Shown: positions 44,638 through 52,136 of the stretch, in pieces | How positions within the stretch are numbered: position 1 is the first letter of the stretch | Layout of the letters: each line of letters starts with the position of its first letter | Assembly (NCBI GenBank): GCA_035519135.1 | Contig: DATIWX010000125.1 | Coordinates: 83,079 to 147,078 of the forward strand | Reading direction: 5' to 3' | Length of the DNA stretch: 64,000 nucleotides | Source: VBDM01 sp035519135 | GTDB taxonomy: Bacteria; Pseudomonadota; Gammaproteobacteria; Burkholderiales; SG8-39 | The notes under the pieces: model-generated | Told to the model about the DNA's origin: nothing | What the model saw: only the letters and a program-made list of their open reading frames with translations | The model's database searches: none | Made by a program: the position numbers and the translations under genes

Positions 44638-44649
44638 CGCTCTAGAGCG
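44638..44649. promoter_or_regulatory. 12-bp perfect palindrome upstream of the efflux genes
   Basis: CGCTCTAGAGCG is a perfect palindrome in the 77-bp gap between the ThDP enzyme gene and the adaptor, 54 nt before the adaptor start. It could be an operator for a repressor of the pump. No nearby regulator gene supports this. Confidence 0.3.
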
Positions 44650-44660
44650 GCCATCCCCTG

Positions 44661-46301
44661 TCAGCTTTTGAACACGACCGCGGCCAGCCTGTCCTGGTCG
44701 ATGACCACATCCACCACCGCCGGCAGGCCGCTCGCGAGTGCCCGCTTGATGGCGGGAAGCACGGCCGCAGGCTCCTCGACGCGCTCGCCGTGGGCTCCGA
44801 ATACCCGCGCGAGAGCGGCGAAATCGACGTCGCCGTAGTCGACCCCGAATAGGCGGCCGCCGTACAGTTCCTTCTGGAACGCGCGCTCGTTGCCCAGGCC
44901 GCGATCGTTGAATACCACGCACACCACCGGAATGCGCTCGCGCACCGCGGTCTCCAGCTCGCCGATGTTGCACATCATGCCCATGTCGCCGACCGCCGCC
45001 ATCACCGGCTGTTTCGGGCGAGCGAGCTTGGCGCCCATCGCGATCGGGAATGCCGCGCCCACCGACCCCCAGTCGTCGCTGTACATGTAAGTGTGCGGCT
45101 GGTGCGTGTCCATGAAGACGCGCGCGTGTTTTCCCGCGTTGCCCGCATCGACGATCATGATCCCGTCGTGAGGAAGCGCCTGGCGCATGGCGTGAGCCAC
45201 CACCGGCGGGACGATGGGACGGGCGGCAGGGTCGAGCAGGCCGGCTCGCTCGGTCTCCCAGTCCTTCTTGAGCTTGGCGACGTCGATCCATCCTTTCTTC
45301 GACTTGCCGAGACGCTCCGCGAGCCCCTCGATAAAGCTCAGCGTGGAGCCGACGATCGCCTGCGCGACCGGGAAGACGACGCCGATGTCGGTCCCCGCCA
45401 TGCTGTGATGGATCAGCCTGGCGTCGCGGCTGATGATTCCGTGCTTGAAGGTGGTGGAAAAGACGTCGATGTGCGCGCCGATGGCGACGACGAGGTCGGC
45501 CTGCGGCATGGCGCGGTTGGCGCTCGAATAGCCGTTGCGCCCGAGCGGCCCGAGCGCGAGCGGGTGCGACGTCGGAAACGCGTCCGGGTGATATTGCAGC
45601 GTGGCGACGGGGATGCCGGTGCCCTCGGCGAGGCGTTGCAGCGCCGGGAGCGCATTCTCGCGGAGAACGCCCCCGCCGGCGAGCAAGACCGGCCGCTCGG
45701 CCTTCGCGATCTCATCGGCGACGCGATCGAGCGCGCTGGCCGCGCAGGCAGGAAGCGAGGTGGGGCGGTAGGCCTCCGGTGCGAGGGGTTCCGCCTCGAC
45801 CTGCTCGAGCAGGATGTCGCGCGACACGTCGAGGTGAACGGGGCCGAGCGGCTCGGCGAGCGCGATCCGAAAGGCGCGCCGTACCGCTTCCTGCGCCTTC
45901 TTGAGCGACGGGATCGAGTACGCCCACTTGGTGATCGGCCGGTTCATCGTGACCTGATCGATGTCCTGGCTCGCGTCCTTTTCCCGGACCCAGAGCTCCT
46001 GCGCCCCGCTGATGCTGATGACCGGAACGCAGCCCTTCCAGGCGGCGCCGATGCCGGTGGCGAGATTGGTGACGCCCGGACCCTCGGTCGCCGTCACGAT
46101 CGCCGGGCGGTTCAGCGCCCGCGCGAAGCCATAGGCCATGAACGCGGCGCCCTGCTCGTGGCGGGTCAGGACGAAGCGGATCTCCGGCGTCGCTCGCAGC
46201 ACGTCCAAGATCGGGAGGTTCATGGTACCCGGGATGCCGAAGACGTGATCGATCCGCTCGCGGCGAAGGCAATCGACGATGGCTTGCGCGACGGTAATCA
46301 G
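44661..46301 (-). CDS. thiamine-diphosphate enzyme, acetolactate-synthase-like, CTG start inferred
   Basis: A 546-residue ThDP-dependent decarboxylase/ligase of the acetolactate synthase family. The pyrimidine-binding domain has the activating Glu49 (TRHEQGAAFMAYGFAR), a central domain follows, and the pyrophosphate-binding domain has GDMGMM and FNDRGLGNERAF. The conserved N-terminus TVAQAIVDCLRRERIDHVFG and IPGTMNLP requires translation upstream of the first ATG (46223). The only upstream options are CTG 46301, ATC or ATT. I choose CTG because GGAGG lies 7 nt before it. An in-frame TAG, the stop of the MBL-fold gene, lies just upstream. Catalytic regulatory subunit and ilvC are absent, so it is not obviously branched-chain synthesis. 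The substrate is unknown. Confidence 0.85.
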   Translation of the reverse strand: MITVAQAIVDCLRRERIDHVFGIPGTMNLPILDVLRATPEIRFVLTRHEQGAAFMAYGFARALNRPAIVTATEGPGVTNLATGIGAAWKGCVPVISISGAQELWVREKDASQDIDQVTMNRPITKWAYSIPSLKKAQEAVRRAFRIALAEPLGPVHLDVSRDILLEQVEAEPLAPEAYRPTSLPACAASALDRVADEIAKAERPVLLAGGGVLRENALPALQRLAEGTGIPVATLQYHPDAFPTSHPLALGPLGRNGYSSANRAMPQADLVVAIGAHIDVFSTTFKHGIISRDARLIHHSMAGTDIGVVFPVAQAIVGSTLSFIEGLAERLGKSKKGWIDVAKLKKDWETERAGLLDPAARPIVPPVVAHAMRQALPHDGIMIVDAGNAGKHARVFMDTHQPHTYMYSDDWGSVGAAFPIAMGAKLARPKQPVMAAVGDMGMMCNIGELETAVRERIPVVCVVFNDRGLGNERAFQKELYGGRLFGVDYGDVDFAALARVFGAHGERVEEPAAVLPAIKRALASGLPAVVDVVIDQDRLAAVVFKS

Positions 46302-46313
46302 GATGGATCCTCC

Positions 46314-47294
46314 CTAGATAAGGTACTTCTTGCCGACGGCAGAGGGTACAAGCTCGTTGCCGAATTCTCGTGCCATCTGGCTCAAGGCTCTCCAACCGGT
46401 GCAATGTCCCGGCGCCATCAGCTTCAAGCCGAACGTCTTGAGATCGGCGACGGTCTGAGGAATCACCGCCTCGTTTATTCCCGAGAGATGCAGCCCACCC
46501 ATCGCTCCGTAAAGCGGCACCGCAGGGAACACCGACCTGGCGTGCGTCAGCACGTTGACAATTCCGGCGTGCGAACAGGCCGAGAAGACGAACTGGCCCT
46601 TGCCCCGGACGTTCACCGAGACGTATCGCTCGTCCATGATGAGCGGATCCGGTTCCCAAGCCTTCCCGTCGGCGCTGCGCGTGAGGTGATTCGGCACGCC
46701 GGCCTCGTAGCGGGTCACCCGGGGGATCTCGCCGCTGACATAGAAAGCCCCATCGGCGATACTCTGCGGCTCGCGCGTATTGAGAACCTTCGCACCCGCC
46801 CGCGACAGGCGCTCCGGGTCGGGAACCAGCTCGTTCACGTACAGCTGTCCATCGGGCCGCTTCGTGGCGCGTTGCCGGAACATGCCCGGGTGCACGTAGC
46901 AGGCGAAACTCTTATCGCCGCGGGCCCGGGCGATAGACTCGACGGCGGCGAGCAGGCCGCCCGCGTGATCCCAGTGCCCGTGCGAAAGCACGACGGCCTC
47001 TACGCTCGCGAAATCCACCCCGAGAATCTCGCTGTTCCGCTGGAACGTAGCGGCCGCGGGCCCGGCGTCGAACAGCAAGGTGCGCGTTCTGCCCCCCACG
47101 CGCGCGGCCAGCAGCAGCGAGAGACCGTGATGCGCACAGCAGATGTTCGACCCGGCCAGGACCCGCAGCCTTCCTCCGGTGAGCAGTACCGACCACTCGG
47201 GAAGCACGTCCCTGGGATTGGAGGACAGACTGTCGGTGACGTTGTCCACCAGCACCAGGACTTCCAGCGCGTCAACTTCGGCGATATTCAGCAT
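46314..47294 (-). CDS. MBL-fold metallo-hydrolase
   Basis: A 326-residue metallo-beta-lactamase-fold protein with the metal-binding HxHxDH motif as SHGHWDHAGG (about residue 105), a second metal region HPGMF, ACSHAG, and a terminal APGHCTGW. It most resembles the group annotated as dihydropterin ribofuranosylaminobenzene phosphate synthase-like hydrolases, but its substrate cannot be assigned. Its stop codon is 12 nt from the inferred start of the ThDP enzyme, in the same frame, suggesting co-translation. Confidence 0.85.
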   Translation of the reverse strand: MLNIAEVDALEVLVLVDNVTDSLSSNPRDVLPEWSVLLTGGRLRVLAGSNICCAHHGLSLLLAARVGGRTRTLLFDAGPAAATFQRNSEILGVDFASVEAVVLSHGHWDHAGGLLAAVESIARARGDKSFACYVHPGMFRQRATKRPDGQLYVNELVPDPERLSRAGAKVLNTREPQSIADGAFYVSGEIPRVTRYEAGVPNHLTRSADGKAWEPDPLIMDERYVSVNVRGKGQFVFSACSHAGIVNVLTHARSVFPAVPLYGAMGGLHLSGINEAVIPQTVADLKTFGLKLMAPGHCTGWRALSQMAREFGNELVPSAVGKKYLI

Positions 47295-47356
47295 GCTTCT
47301 TCCCCGTCGGACTGGCCTTCCCGCCCGATCCTCGAATGCCGCGGATTACACCCGGA

Positions 47357-48205
47357 TCACTTGCCCTGTATCGCGCTTGCGTAACGCTCGGCGGCCTGCG
47401 GCTGCGACGCGAAGCGGTCGAGGCGCGATCCCGCGGCCTTGTCGAGCGCGTCCAGGCGGCTACCCGGATCGGGATGGGTCGCGAACATCAGCGCGAGCTC
47501 GGAGTCCTTGGGATTGAGGCTCTGCAGCATCTGCAGCACCGAGGGCAGGCCGAACGGGTCGTAGCCCGCGCGCGCCGCGATGACGACCCCCATGCGATCG
47601 GCTTCGAACTCGTCGTCCTTGTCCAAGCCACGCAGCATGATCTCCTTCATGCCGCCCAACAGCTTTTCCTTCGCGGCTGCGCTGCGCTGGCCCTGCTGCT
47701 CCAGGTACATCGACACGACGTTCGCGCCGGCCTCGATTCCCTTGCCCTTCTTCATGGCGTTGAGATGGTGTTTCTTGACCACGTGCGCGGTTTCGTGGGC
47801 GAGCACGCCGGCAAGCTCCGCTTCGTTCCTAAGCCTCGCGAGCAGACCCTTGGTGATCAGCACGTAGCCGCCGGGGGTGGCAAACGCGTTGATGTTGTCG
47901 GAATCGAGCACGCCGAATTGCCAGTTGAGGTCGGGCCGCTCGGTGTGCAGCGCCACCCAGCGCCCGACGCGGTTGACGTAGCGCTGGACCTCGGCGTTGG
48001 CGAGCAGCGGCGCGGCGCCGACGAGCAACGCGGCGTAGTCCCGCCCGATCTCGGCTTCCTGCTTCTCGTTGACGTCCTTGGTGGCATCCAGGATGTTCTT
48101 GCCGGTATCGAAGACGCGGTTGAGATTGAGGTTGAACTGCGCCGAGGCCGCGCCGGACGCAGCAGCCAGCGCGAGCGCGATCGTCAGTGGGAGCATGCGC
48201 CTCAT
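47357..48205 (-). CDS. M48-family metalloprotease
   Basis: A 282-residue exported zinc protease. A signal peptide (LPLTIALALAAASGAASA) is followed by a mature M48 domain with HETAH and the third metal ligand in EFEADRMG, and THPDPGSRLDAL near the end. Related BepA- or LoiP-type enzymes degrade misassembled outer-membrane proteins. It lacks the TPR tail of BepA. Its ATG overlaps the SH3-protein stop (ATGA). Confidence 0.9.
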   Translation of the reverse strand: MRRMLPLTIALALAAASGAASAQFNLNLNRVFDTGKNILDATKDVNEKQEAEIGRDYAALLVGAAPLLANAEVQRYVNRVGRWVALHTERPDLNWQFGVLDSDNINAFATPGGYVLITKGLLARLRNEAELAGVLAHETAHVVKKHHLNAMKKGKGIEAGANVVSMYLEQQGQRSAAAKEKLLGGMKEIMLRGLDKDDEFEADRMGVVIAARAGYDPFGLPSVLQMLQSLNPKDSELALMFATHPDPGSRLDALDKAAGSRLDRFASQPQAAERYASAIQGK

Positions 48206-48690
48206 GGCTGCGGCAGATAGTCGATCTTCTGGTTGTTGAGCTGGGGATTTCCGGCCGCGAACTTCTCGGCCTCGCCCCGGCTCGCGGCGAAGCCCGCGAG
48301 CTTCTTGAGCTCCTCCGGGTTGGGCTTGGCATTCTGGATCTGCTCCTTGTCCAGGCCGCGCACCCCGGTCGTCACGGTCGTGCCCGACGAGCCGGTGCGG
48401 GCGACGCTGAACAGCGATTTCAGCCCTGAGGCGAAGCCCGATTGTCCGGAATTCATGCGGATCGAGAGCATGCGCACCCATCCGGCGAGCGTGCCCGAAT
48501 CGATCTGCGCCCAGCCGCCCTGGCGGGCGAGCACCTTGACTTGCGACTTCTCCGCCAGGGTTCCGACCGTCTCCGCGTCGCTGTACGGCTCTTTCTTCAC
48601 GTCGGTCTGCCGCACGGCAAAGCCGGTCTCCTGCGCGATGGCCGGGCCGGCGCCGAGCACGAGCACCAGGGCCGCGAGCAGCACCCTCAT
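48202..48690 (-). CDS. SH3-domain periplasmic protein
   Basis: A 162-residue exported protein: signal peptide (LLAALVLVLGAGPAIA), then a bacterial SH3-like domain (about residues 24-80; VGTLAEKSQVKVLARQGGW and GWVRM), then a flexible polar tail. Bacterial SH3 domains of this type often bind peptidoglycan or peptides. It is coupled by ATGA overlaps to both the cyclase before it and the protease after it. Confidence 0.8.
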   Translation of the reverse strand: MRVLLAALVLVLGAGPAIAQETGFAVRQTDVKKEPYSDAETVGTLAEKSQVKVLARQGGWAQIDSGTLAGWVRMLSIRMNSGQSGFASGLKSLFSVARTGSSGTTVTTGVRGLDKEQIQNAKPNPEELKKLAGFAASRGEAEKFAAGNPQLNNQKIDYLPQP

Positions 48691-50528
48691 GCGGACTTCG
48701 CCCTCGGTTCGAACAATTCGACTTCCTGGCTTCGCCCCTTCACCTTGTAGGACCCGCGGGAGATGAACGCGAATGAATTATGGCACGCGTCTGCGGTCTC
48801 GCGGGAGACCAGGATCCGGGAGTGCGCCTCCTTGGTCAGGCCCTCGATCCGGCTTGCGAGGTTCACCGAGTCGCCGATGGCGGTGTAGTCGAGCTTCTGC
48901 TCCGCGCCGATGAATCCGACCACGGCCGATCCCGAGTGGATGCCGATGCCGACGTCGAAGTCTCCCGCCGTCTCTCCCAGCTCCTTCTTGAATGCCAGCA
49001 GGACCTGCTCCATCTCGAGAGCCGCCGCGACCGCGTGCTCGGCATGTCCGGGATCTTCGAGCGGCGCGCCCCAGAAAGCCATGATGCAGTCGCCGATGAA
49101 CTTGTCCAGCGTGCCGCCGTGACGGAACACGACCGCCACCTGGCGCGAGAAGTAGCGGTTGAGCAGATCCACGATCTCCCGCGGCGGGCGCGTCTCGGAA
49201 AGCGTGGTGAAGCCGCGGATGTCGGAAAACAGGATAGAGATCTGCCGCGTCTTGCCCGACAGCGATTCGATCGTTTCGCCCTGATCGACGATCTTCCGCA
49301 CCACGTCCGGATTGAGAAAGCGCGAGAACAGGCGCACCGTCTGCTCCCGCGTGCGCTTTTCGCGCAGATACGCGAGCATCGCGCCGTACAGGTACAAGGC
49401 CCACGCGAACAGCAGCGGCACCGCCAGCGGCAGAAGCAGCCTTGCGCCCAGGGCGGCGTACTGCGCACCCAGCAGCGCCGCCGAAACCGCGGCCAATGCG
49501 ACGCCGGTCTCGACCGCATTGCGCCTCAGCCGGAATGCCGCGAAGACCAGCGCCAGGATGGCCGCCGCGAGGACCATGCGCACGGCGCCCGGGGTCGCCT
49601 TCATCGGGCGCTGGTTCTTCAGGTTGTCGATGGCGGTCGCGAGGATCTCCACCCCGGGATAGACGTTGGAGATCGGCGTGACGCGGAAATCCCCGAGCCC
49701 CGCCGCGCTGGCACCGACGACGACGATCTTGTCTTTCAGCTCGTCCGGCGCGCGCGTGCGTTTCCTGCGGCCGAAGTCCTCGTACAGGTCGGCGAAGGAG
49801 ACATGAGGGAACGCGTGTTCCGGGCCGCGCCAGTTGAGGACGATGGATTCGGCGTCGGGAACCCCGAATCCGAGCCCGCGTGCGACCCGTGCGGGCAGCG
49901 ACGGCAGCCGCCATCCGTGCGCCGGCTTGGCGATCCAGTAGCGCCGACCCACTCCATCGGAATCCGGGAGGAAGTTGATGACTCCCGAGCGCGGCCAGTG
50001 CTCCTCGTCCACCGCCTGCGGCGGAAGCAGCTGAATGCGTGCATCGGGCTGCGCCGATTCGCCGCGCTCCAGGCCCAGGACGCCTGCGACCTGCGCGACG
50101 GGAACCCCTCCCGCGTCGTCTGCGGCATCGAGGTGCTGCGTCGGGAAATAGACGTTGTTCAGCCCGTTCAAGGCGCGGTTGAAGGCGCGATCGCTTTCGC
50201 GGTCGCGCGTGTCCTCCTCGGCGAAGAGGATATCGAAGACGATCGCGCGCGGCTTCTCGGACTCGATTCCGAGCACGAGGTCCGCGTAGACGGACCGCGG
50301 CCAGGGAAACTTGCCGGCTGTGTCCTGCATGCGGGCAAGGCTGGGCTCGTCGATGTCGACGATGACGATCTCGGGATCCGGCGCGAGCCCGCTCACGTGG
50401 CGACGCACGAAAAAGTCGGACACACGACCCTCGAGACCGTCGAGCAGGTGGAACCGCCCGATCTCGAGGACGACGACCGCCAGCAGCAGCGCTGCGGCGA
50501 CATGAAGCGGCTTGTCGCGCAGGTTCAC
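48687..50528 (-). CDS. CHASE2-domain adenylate cyclase
   Basis: A 613-residue class III cyclase. An N-terminal membrane helix and a periplasmic CHASE2 sensor domain (about 30-310, ending VVGASAAGLGDFRVTPISN) are followed by about three membrane helices (325-395) and a catalytic domain (about 430-590). Metal aspartates are in FSDIRGF and FIGD, the adenine-selecting Lys and Asp in TLDKF and LDYTAIGD, and the transition-state Asn and Arg in VNLASRIE. These residues predict ATP rather than GTP as substrate. It starts at GTG 50528 and heads a coupled operon with the SH3 protein and M48 protease. Confidence 0.92.
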   Translation of the reverse strand: MNLRDKPLHVAAALLLAVVVLEIGRFHLLDGLEGRVSDFFVRRHVSGLAPDPEIVIVDIDEPSLARMQDTAGKFPWPRSVYADLVLGIESEKPRAIVFDILFAEEDTRDRESDRAFNRALNGLNNVYFPTQHLDAADDAGGVPVAQVAGVLGLERGESAQPDARIQLLPPQAVDEEHWPRSGVINFLPDSDGVGRRYWIAKPAHGWRLPSLPARVARGLGFGVPDAESIVLNWRGPEHAFPHVSFADLYEDFGRRKRTRAPDELKDKIVVVGASAAGLGDFRVTPISNVYPGVEILATAIDNLKNQRPMKATPGAVRMVLAAAILALVFAAFRLRRNAVETGVALAAVSAALLGAQYAALGARLLLPLAVPLLFAWALYLYGAMLAYLREKRTREQTVRLFSRFLNPDVVRKIVDQGETIESLSGKTRQISILFSDIRGFTTLSETRPPREIVDLLNRYFSRQVAVVFRHGGTLDKFIGDCIMAFWGAPLEDPGHAEHAVAAALEMEQVLLAFKKELGETAGDFDVGIGIHSGSAVVGFIGAEQKLDYTAIGDSVNLASRIEGLTKEAHSRILVSRETADACHNSFAFISRGSYKVKGRSQEVELFEPRAKSA

Positions 50529-50555
50529 GTAGGCGGCTTCGGCAAAGGCTCTGCT

Positions 50556-51260
50556 TCAGCGCTTCTCGTACTGCGTCGCCCCGAACAGTATCTCGCGCGC
50601 CCTGGGATCGTACTGTCCGGGAGGCGTCGTCTGTACTTCGGCAAGCACTTTCAGCGCGTGCTGCACCGCTGGCCGGGCGTTGATCTTGTCGAACCAGCCC
50701 TTCACCTTCGGGAACTCGGCCCAGTTGATCCCGTTGCGTTCGCTCGCCCGCAGCCAGGGAAATATGGCGATGTCCGCGATCGAGTACTCCGCTCCGGCGA
50801 AGTATGCGGCCTCGGTGAGACGCTTTTCCATCACCCGGTGCAGCCGTTTCACCTCGTTTGAATAGCGGTTGATCGCATAGTCGATCTTCTCCGGGACGGC
50901 GTTGCTGCGGAAGTGCCCGGACTGGCCCATCATCGGGCCGATCGACCCCATCTGGAACATGAGCCATTGCAGCGCGACGTACTTGCCACGGTCCTCGTGC
51001 GGCAGCAGCTTGCCGCTCTTGCCCGCGAGGTAGATCAGGATCGCGCCCGACTCGAACACCGAGATCGGTTTTCCGTCCGGGCCGTCGCGGTCCACGATCG
51101 CGGGGATCTTGTTGTTCGGACTGATCCTGAGGAAGTGGGGACCGAACTGCTCGCCGGTGCGGATGTTCACCGGCCGGATCTCATGCTCGAGCCCGGTCTC
51201 CGCGAGCATGATGTGGATCTTGTGCCCGTTGGGCGTGGGCCACGTATACACTTCGATCAT
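50556..51260 (-). CDS. glutathione S-transferase family protein (YghU/YfcG-like)
   Basis: A 234-residue cytosolic GST. The N-terminal thioredoxin-like domain begins YTWPTPNGHKIHIMLAE, typical of the YfcG/YghU nu class that acts as a disulfide reductase with glutathione, and SVFESGAILIYLAGK is the GSH-binding segment. The C-terminal helical domain has SIADIAIFPWL. AAGGAAG lies 7 nt upstream of the ATG. It is downstream of two tRNA genes in the same direction. Confidence 0.92.
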   Translation of the reverse strand: MIEVYTWPTPNGHKIHIMLAETGLEHEIRPVNIRTGEQFGPHFLRISPNNKIPAIVDRDGPDGKPISVFESGAILIYLAGKSGKLLPHEDRGKYVALQWLMFQMGSIGPMMGQSGHFRSNAVPEKIDYAINRYSNEVKRLHRVMEKRLTEAAYFAGAEYSIADIAIFPWLRASERNGINWAEFPKVKGWFDKINARPAVQHALKVLAEVQTTPPGQYDPRAREILFGATQYEKR

Positions 51261-51301
51261 TCAGGGCTTCCTTTCTTGCTGGGTGCTACGAGGGAAAGAA
51301 C

Positions 51302-51379
51302 TGGCGCGCCCGGCGGGACTCGAACCCACAACCCCCAGCTTAGAAGGCTGGTGCTCTATCCAGGTTGAGCTACGGGCAC
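51302..51379 (-). tRNA. tRNA-Arg (TCT)
   Basis: Cloverleaf on the minus strand: acceptor GTGCCCG/CGGGCGC with one T-G pair, anticodon stem CCAGC/GCTGG with TCT (51342-51344 on plus), T loop GGTTCGAGTCC, and encoded CCA at 51302-51304. It reads AGA codons. It lies 58 bp downstream of tRNA-Pro and is probably co-transcribed. Confidence 0.96.
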
Positions 51380-51437
51380 GGTGTGCTTCGTGCCGCGGCC
51401 TCCGCATCGACGACTGCGGCTTCCGGCCGCGAAAAAA

Positions 51438-51514
51438 TGGTCGGGGTGGAGAGATTTGAACTCCCGACATCTTGCTCCCAAAGCAAGCGCGCTACCAGGC
51501 TGCGCTACACCCCG
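51438..51514 (-). tRNA. tRNA-Pro (TGG)
   Basis: Cloverleaf on the minus strand: acceptor CGGGGTG/CACCCCG, D arm GCGCAGCCTGGTAGCGC, anticodon TGG (51478-51480 on plus) in a TTTGGGA loop, T loop AGTTCAAATCT, encoded CCA at 51438-51440. It reads CCA and related proline codons. Confidence 0.96.
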
Positions 51515-51524
51515 CGGCTGGCGC

Positions 51525-51554
51525 ATATTACGCCTCCGAGCCAACCAGGGTCAA
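51525..51554 (-). promoter_or_regulatory. promoter for tRNA-Pro/tRNA-Arg
   Basis: On the minus strand, TTGACC (51549-51554) and TAATAT (51525-51530) are 18 bp apart, a good sigma70 match placed 10 bp upstream of tRNA-Pro. The rest of the gap to dksA shows no other supported feature. Confidence 0.6.
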
Positions 51555-51652
51555 CGCTGCGCAAGGCCGGATTCGCGGCGCGAAACAGCTTGCAGGATTC
51601 GGGTTTCTGGTATCAAATGAATTCCCGATAGCGCAACGCGGAGTCGTTGATT

Positions 51653-52072
51653 TTGGAGCTGCTGTCCAAGAGCTTCCCGCCTTACCTGCCGCAAAAAGGC
51701 GAGGAATACATGAGCCCCGCTCAGCGCAAGCACTTCAGGAAGATGCTCTCGGCGCTGAAGGCGGAGCTGTCGCAGGACATCGATCGCACCGTGCACGAAA
51801 TGCAGGACGACGCGACCGTGTTCGCCGACCCGAACGACCGGGCCAGCCAGGAGTCCGACATTTCCCTCGAGCTGCGCAACCGCGATCGCGAGCGCAAGCT
51901 CATCAAGAAGATCGATGAGACCATCGCCCGTATCGACAAGGACGACTACGGCTATTGCGAGACCTGCGGGATCGAGATCGGCCTGAAGCGCCTGGAAGCG
52001 CGGCCCACCGCGACCTTGTGCATCGACTGCAAGACCGTGGAGGAGCAGAAGGAGAAGCAGAGCGGGAAGTGA
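51653..52072 (+). CDS. dksA: RNA polymerase-binding transcription factor DksA
   Basis: Binds the RNA polymerase secondary channel and works with ppGpp in the stringent response. The protein has the coiled-coil tip DPNDRASQESD with the key acidic residues, LELRNRDRERKLIKKI, and a four-Cys zinc finger (CETCG and CIDC). The conserved FPPYLPQKGEEYM segment lies before the first ATG (51710), so a non-ATG start is needed. TTG 51653 (GGAG 9 nt upstream) gives 139 residues. TTG 51647 is the alternative. A hairpin terminator follows. Confidence 0.94.
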   Translation: MELLSKSFPPYLPQKGEEYMSPAQRKHFRKMLSALKAELSQDIDRTVHEMQDDATVFADPNDRASQESDISLELRNRDRERKLIKKIDETIARIDKDDYGYCETCGIEIGLKRLEARPTATLCIDCKTVEEQKEKQSGK

Positions 52073-52088
52073 CCCTCCCGCAAAGCAG

Positions 52089-52116
52089 AAAGGGCGCCGA
52101 GGCGCCCTTTTCTTTT
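52089..52116. terminator. bidirectional terminator between dksA and pnp
   Basis: AAAGGGCGCC (52089-52098) pairs perfectly with GGCGCCCTTT (52101-52110), followed by T-rich TTTTCTTTT. It lies 16 nt after dksA and 21 nt after the convergent pnp stop. Confidence 0.85.
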
Positions 52117-52136
52117 GCCGTCCGAGCCCCGCGATG

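Noticed and set aside
46223..47294. MBL-ThDP fusion by readthrough of the TAG at 46314-46316
   Set aside because: The two frames are in register, but a GGAGG site directly follows the stop and both domains are complete alone, so separate translation is simpler.
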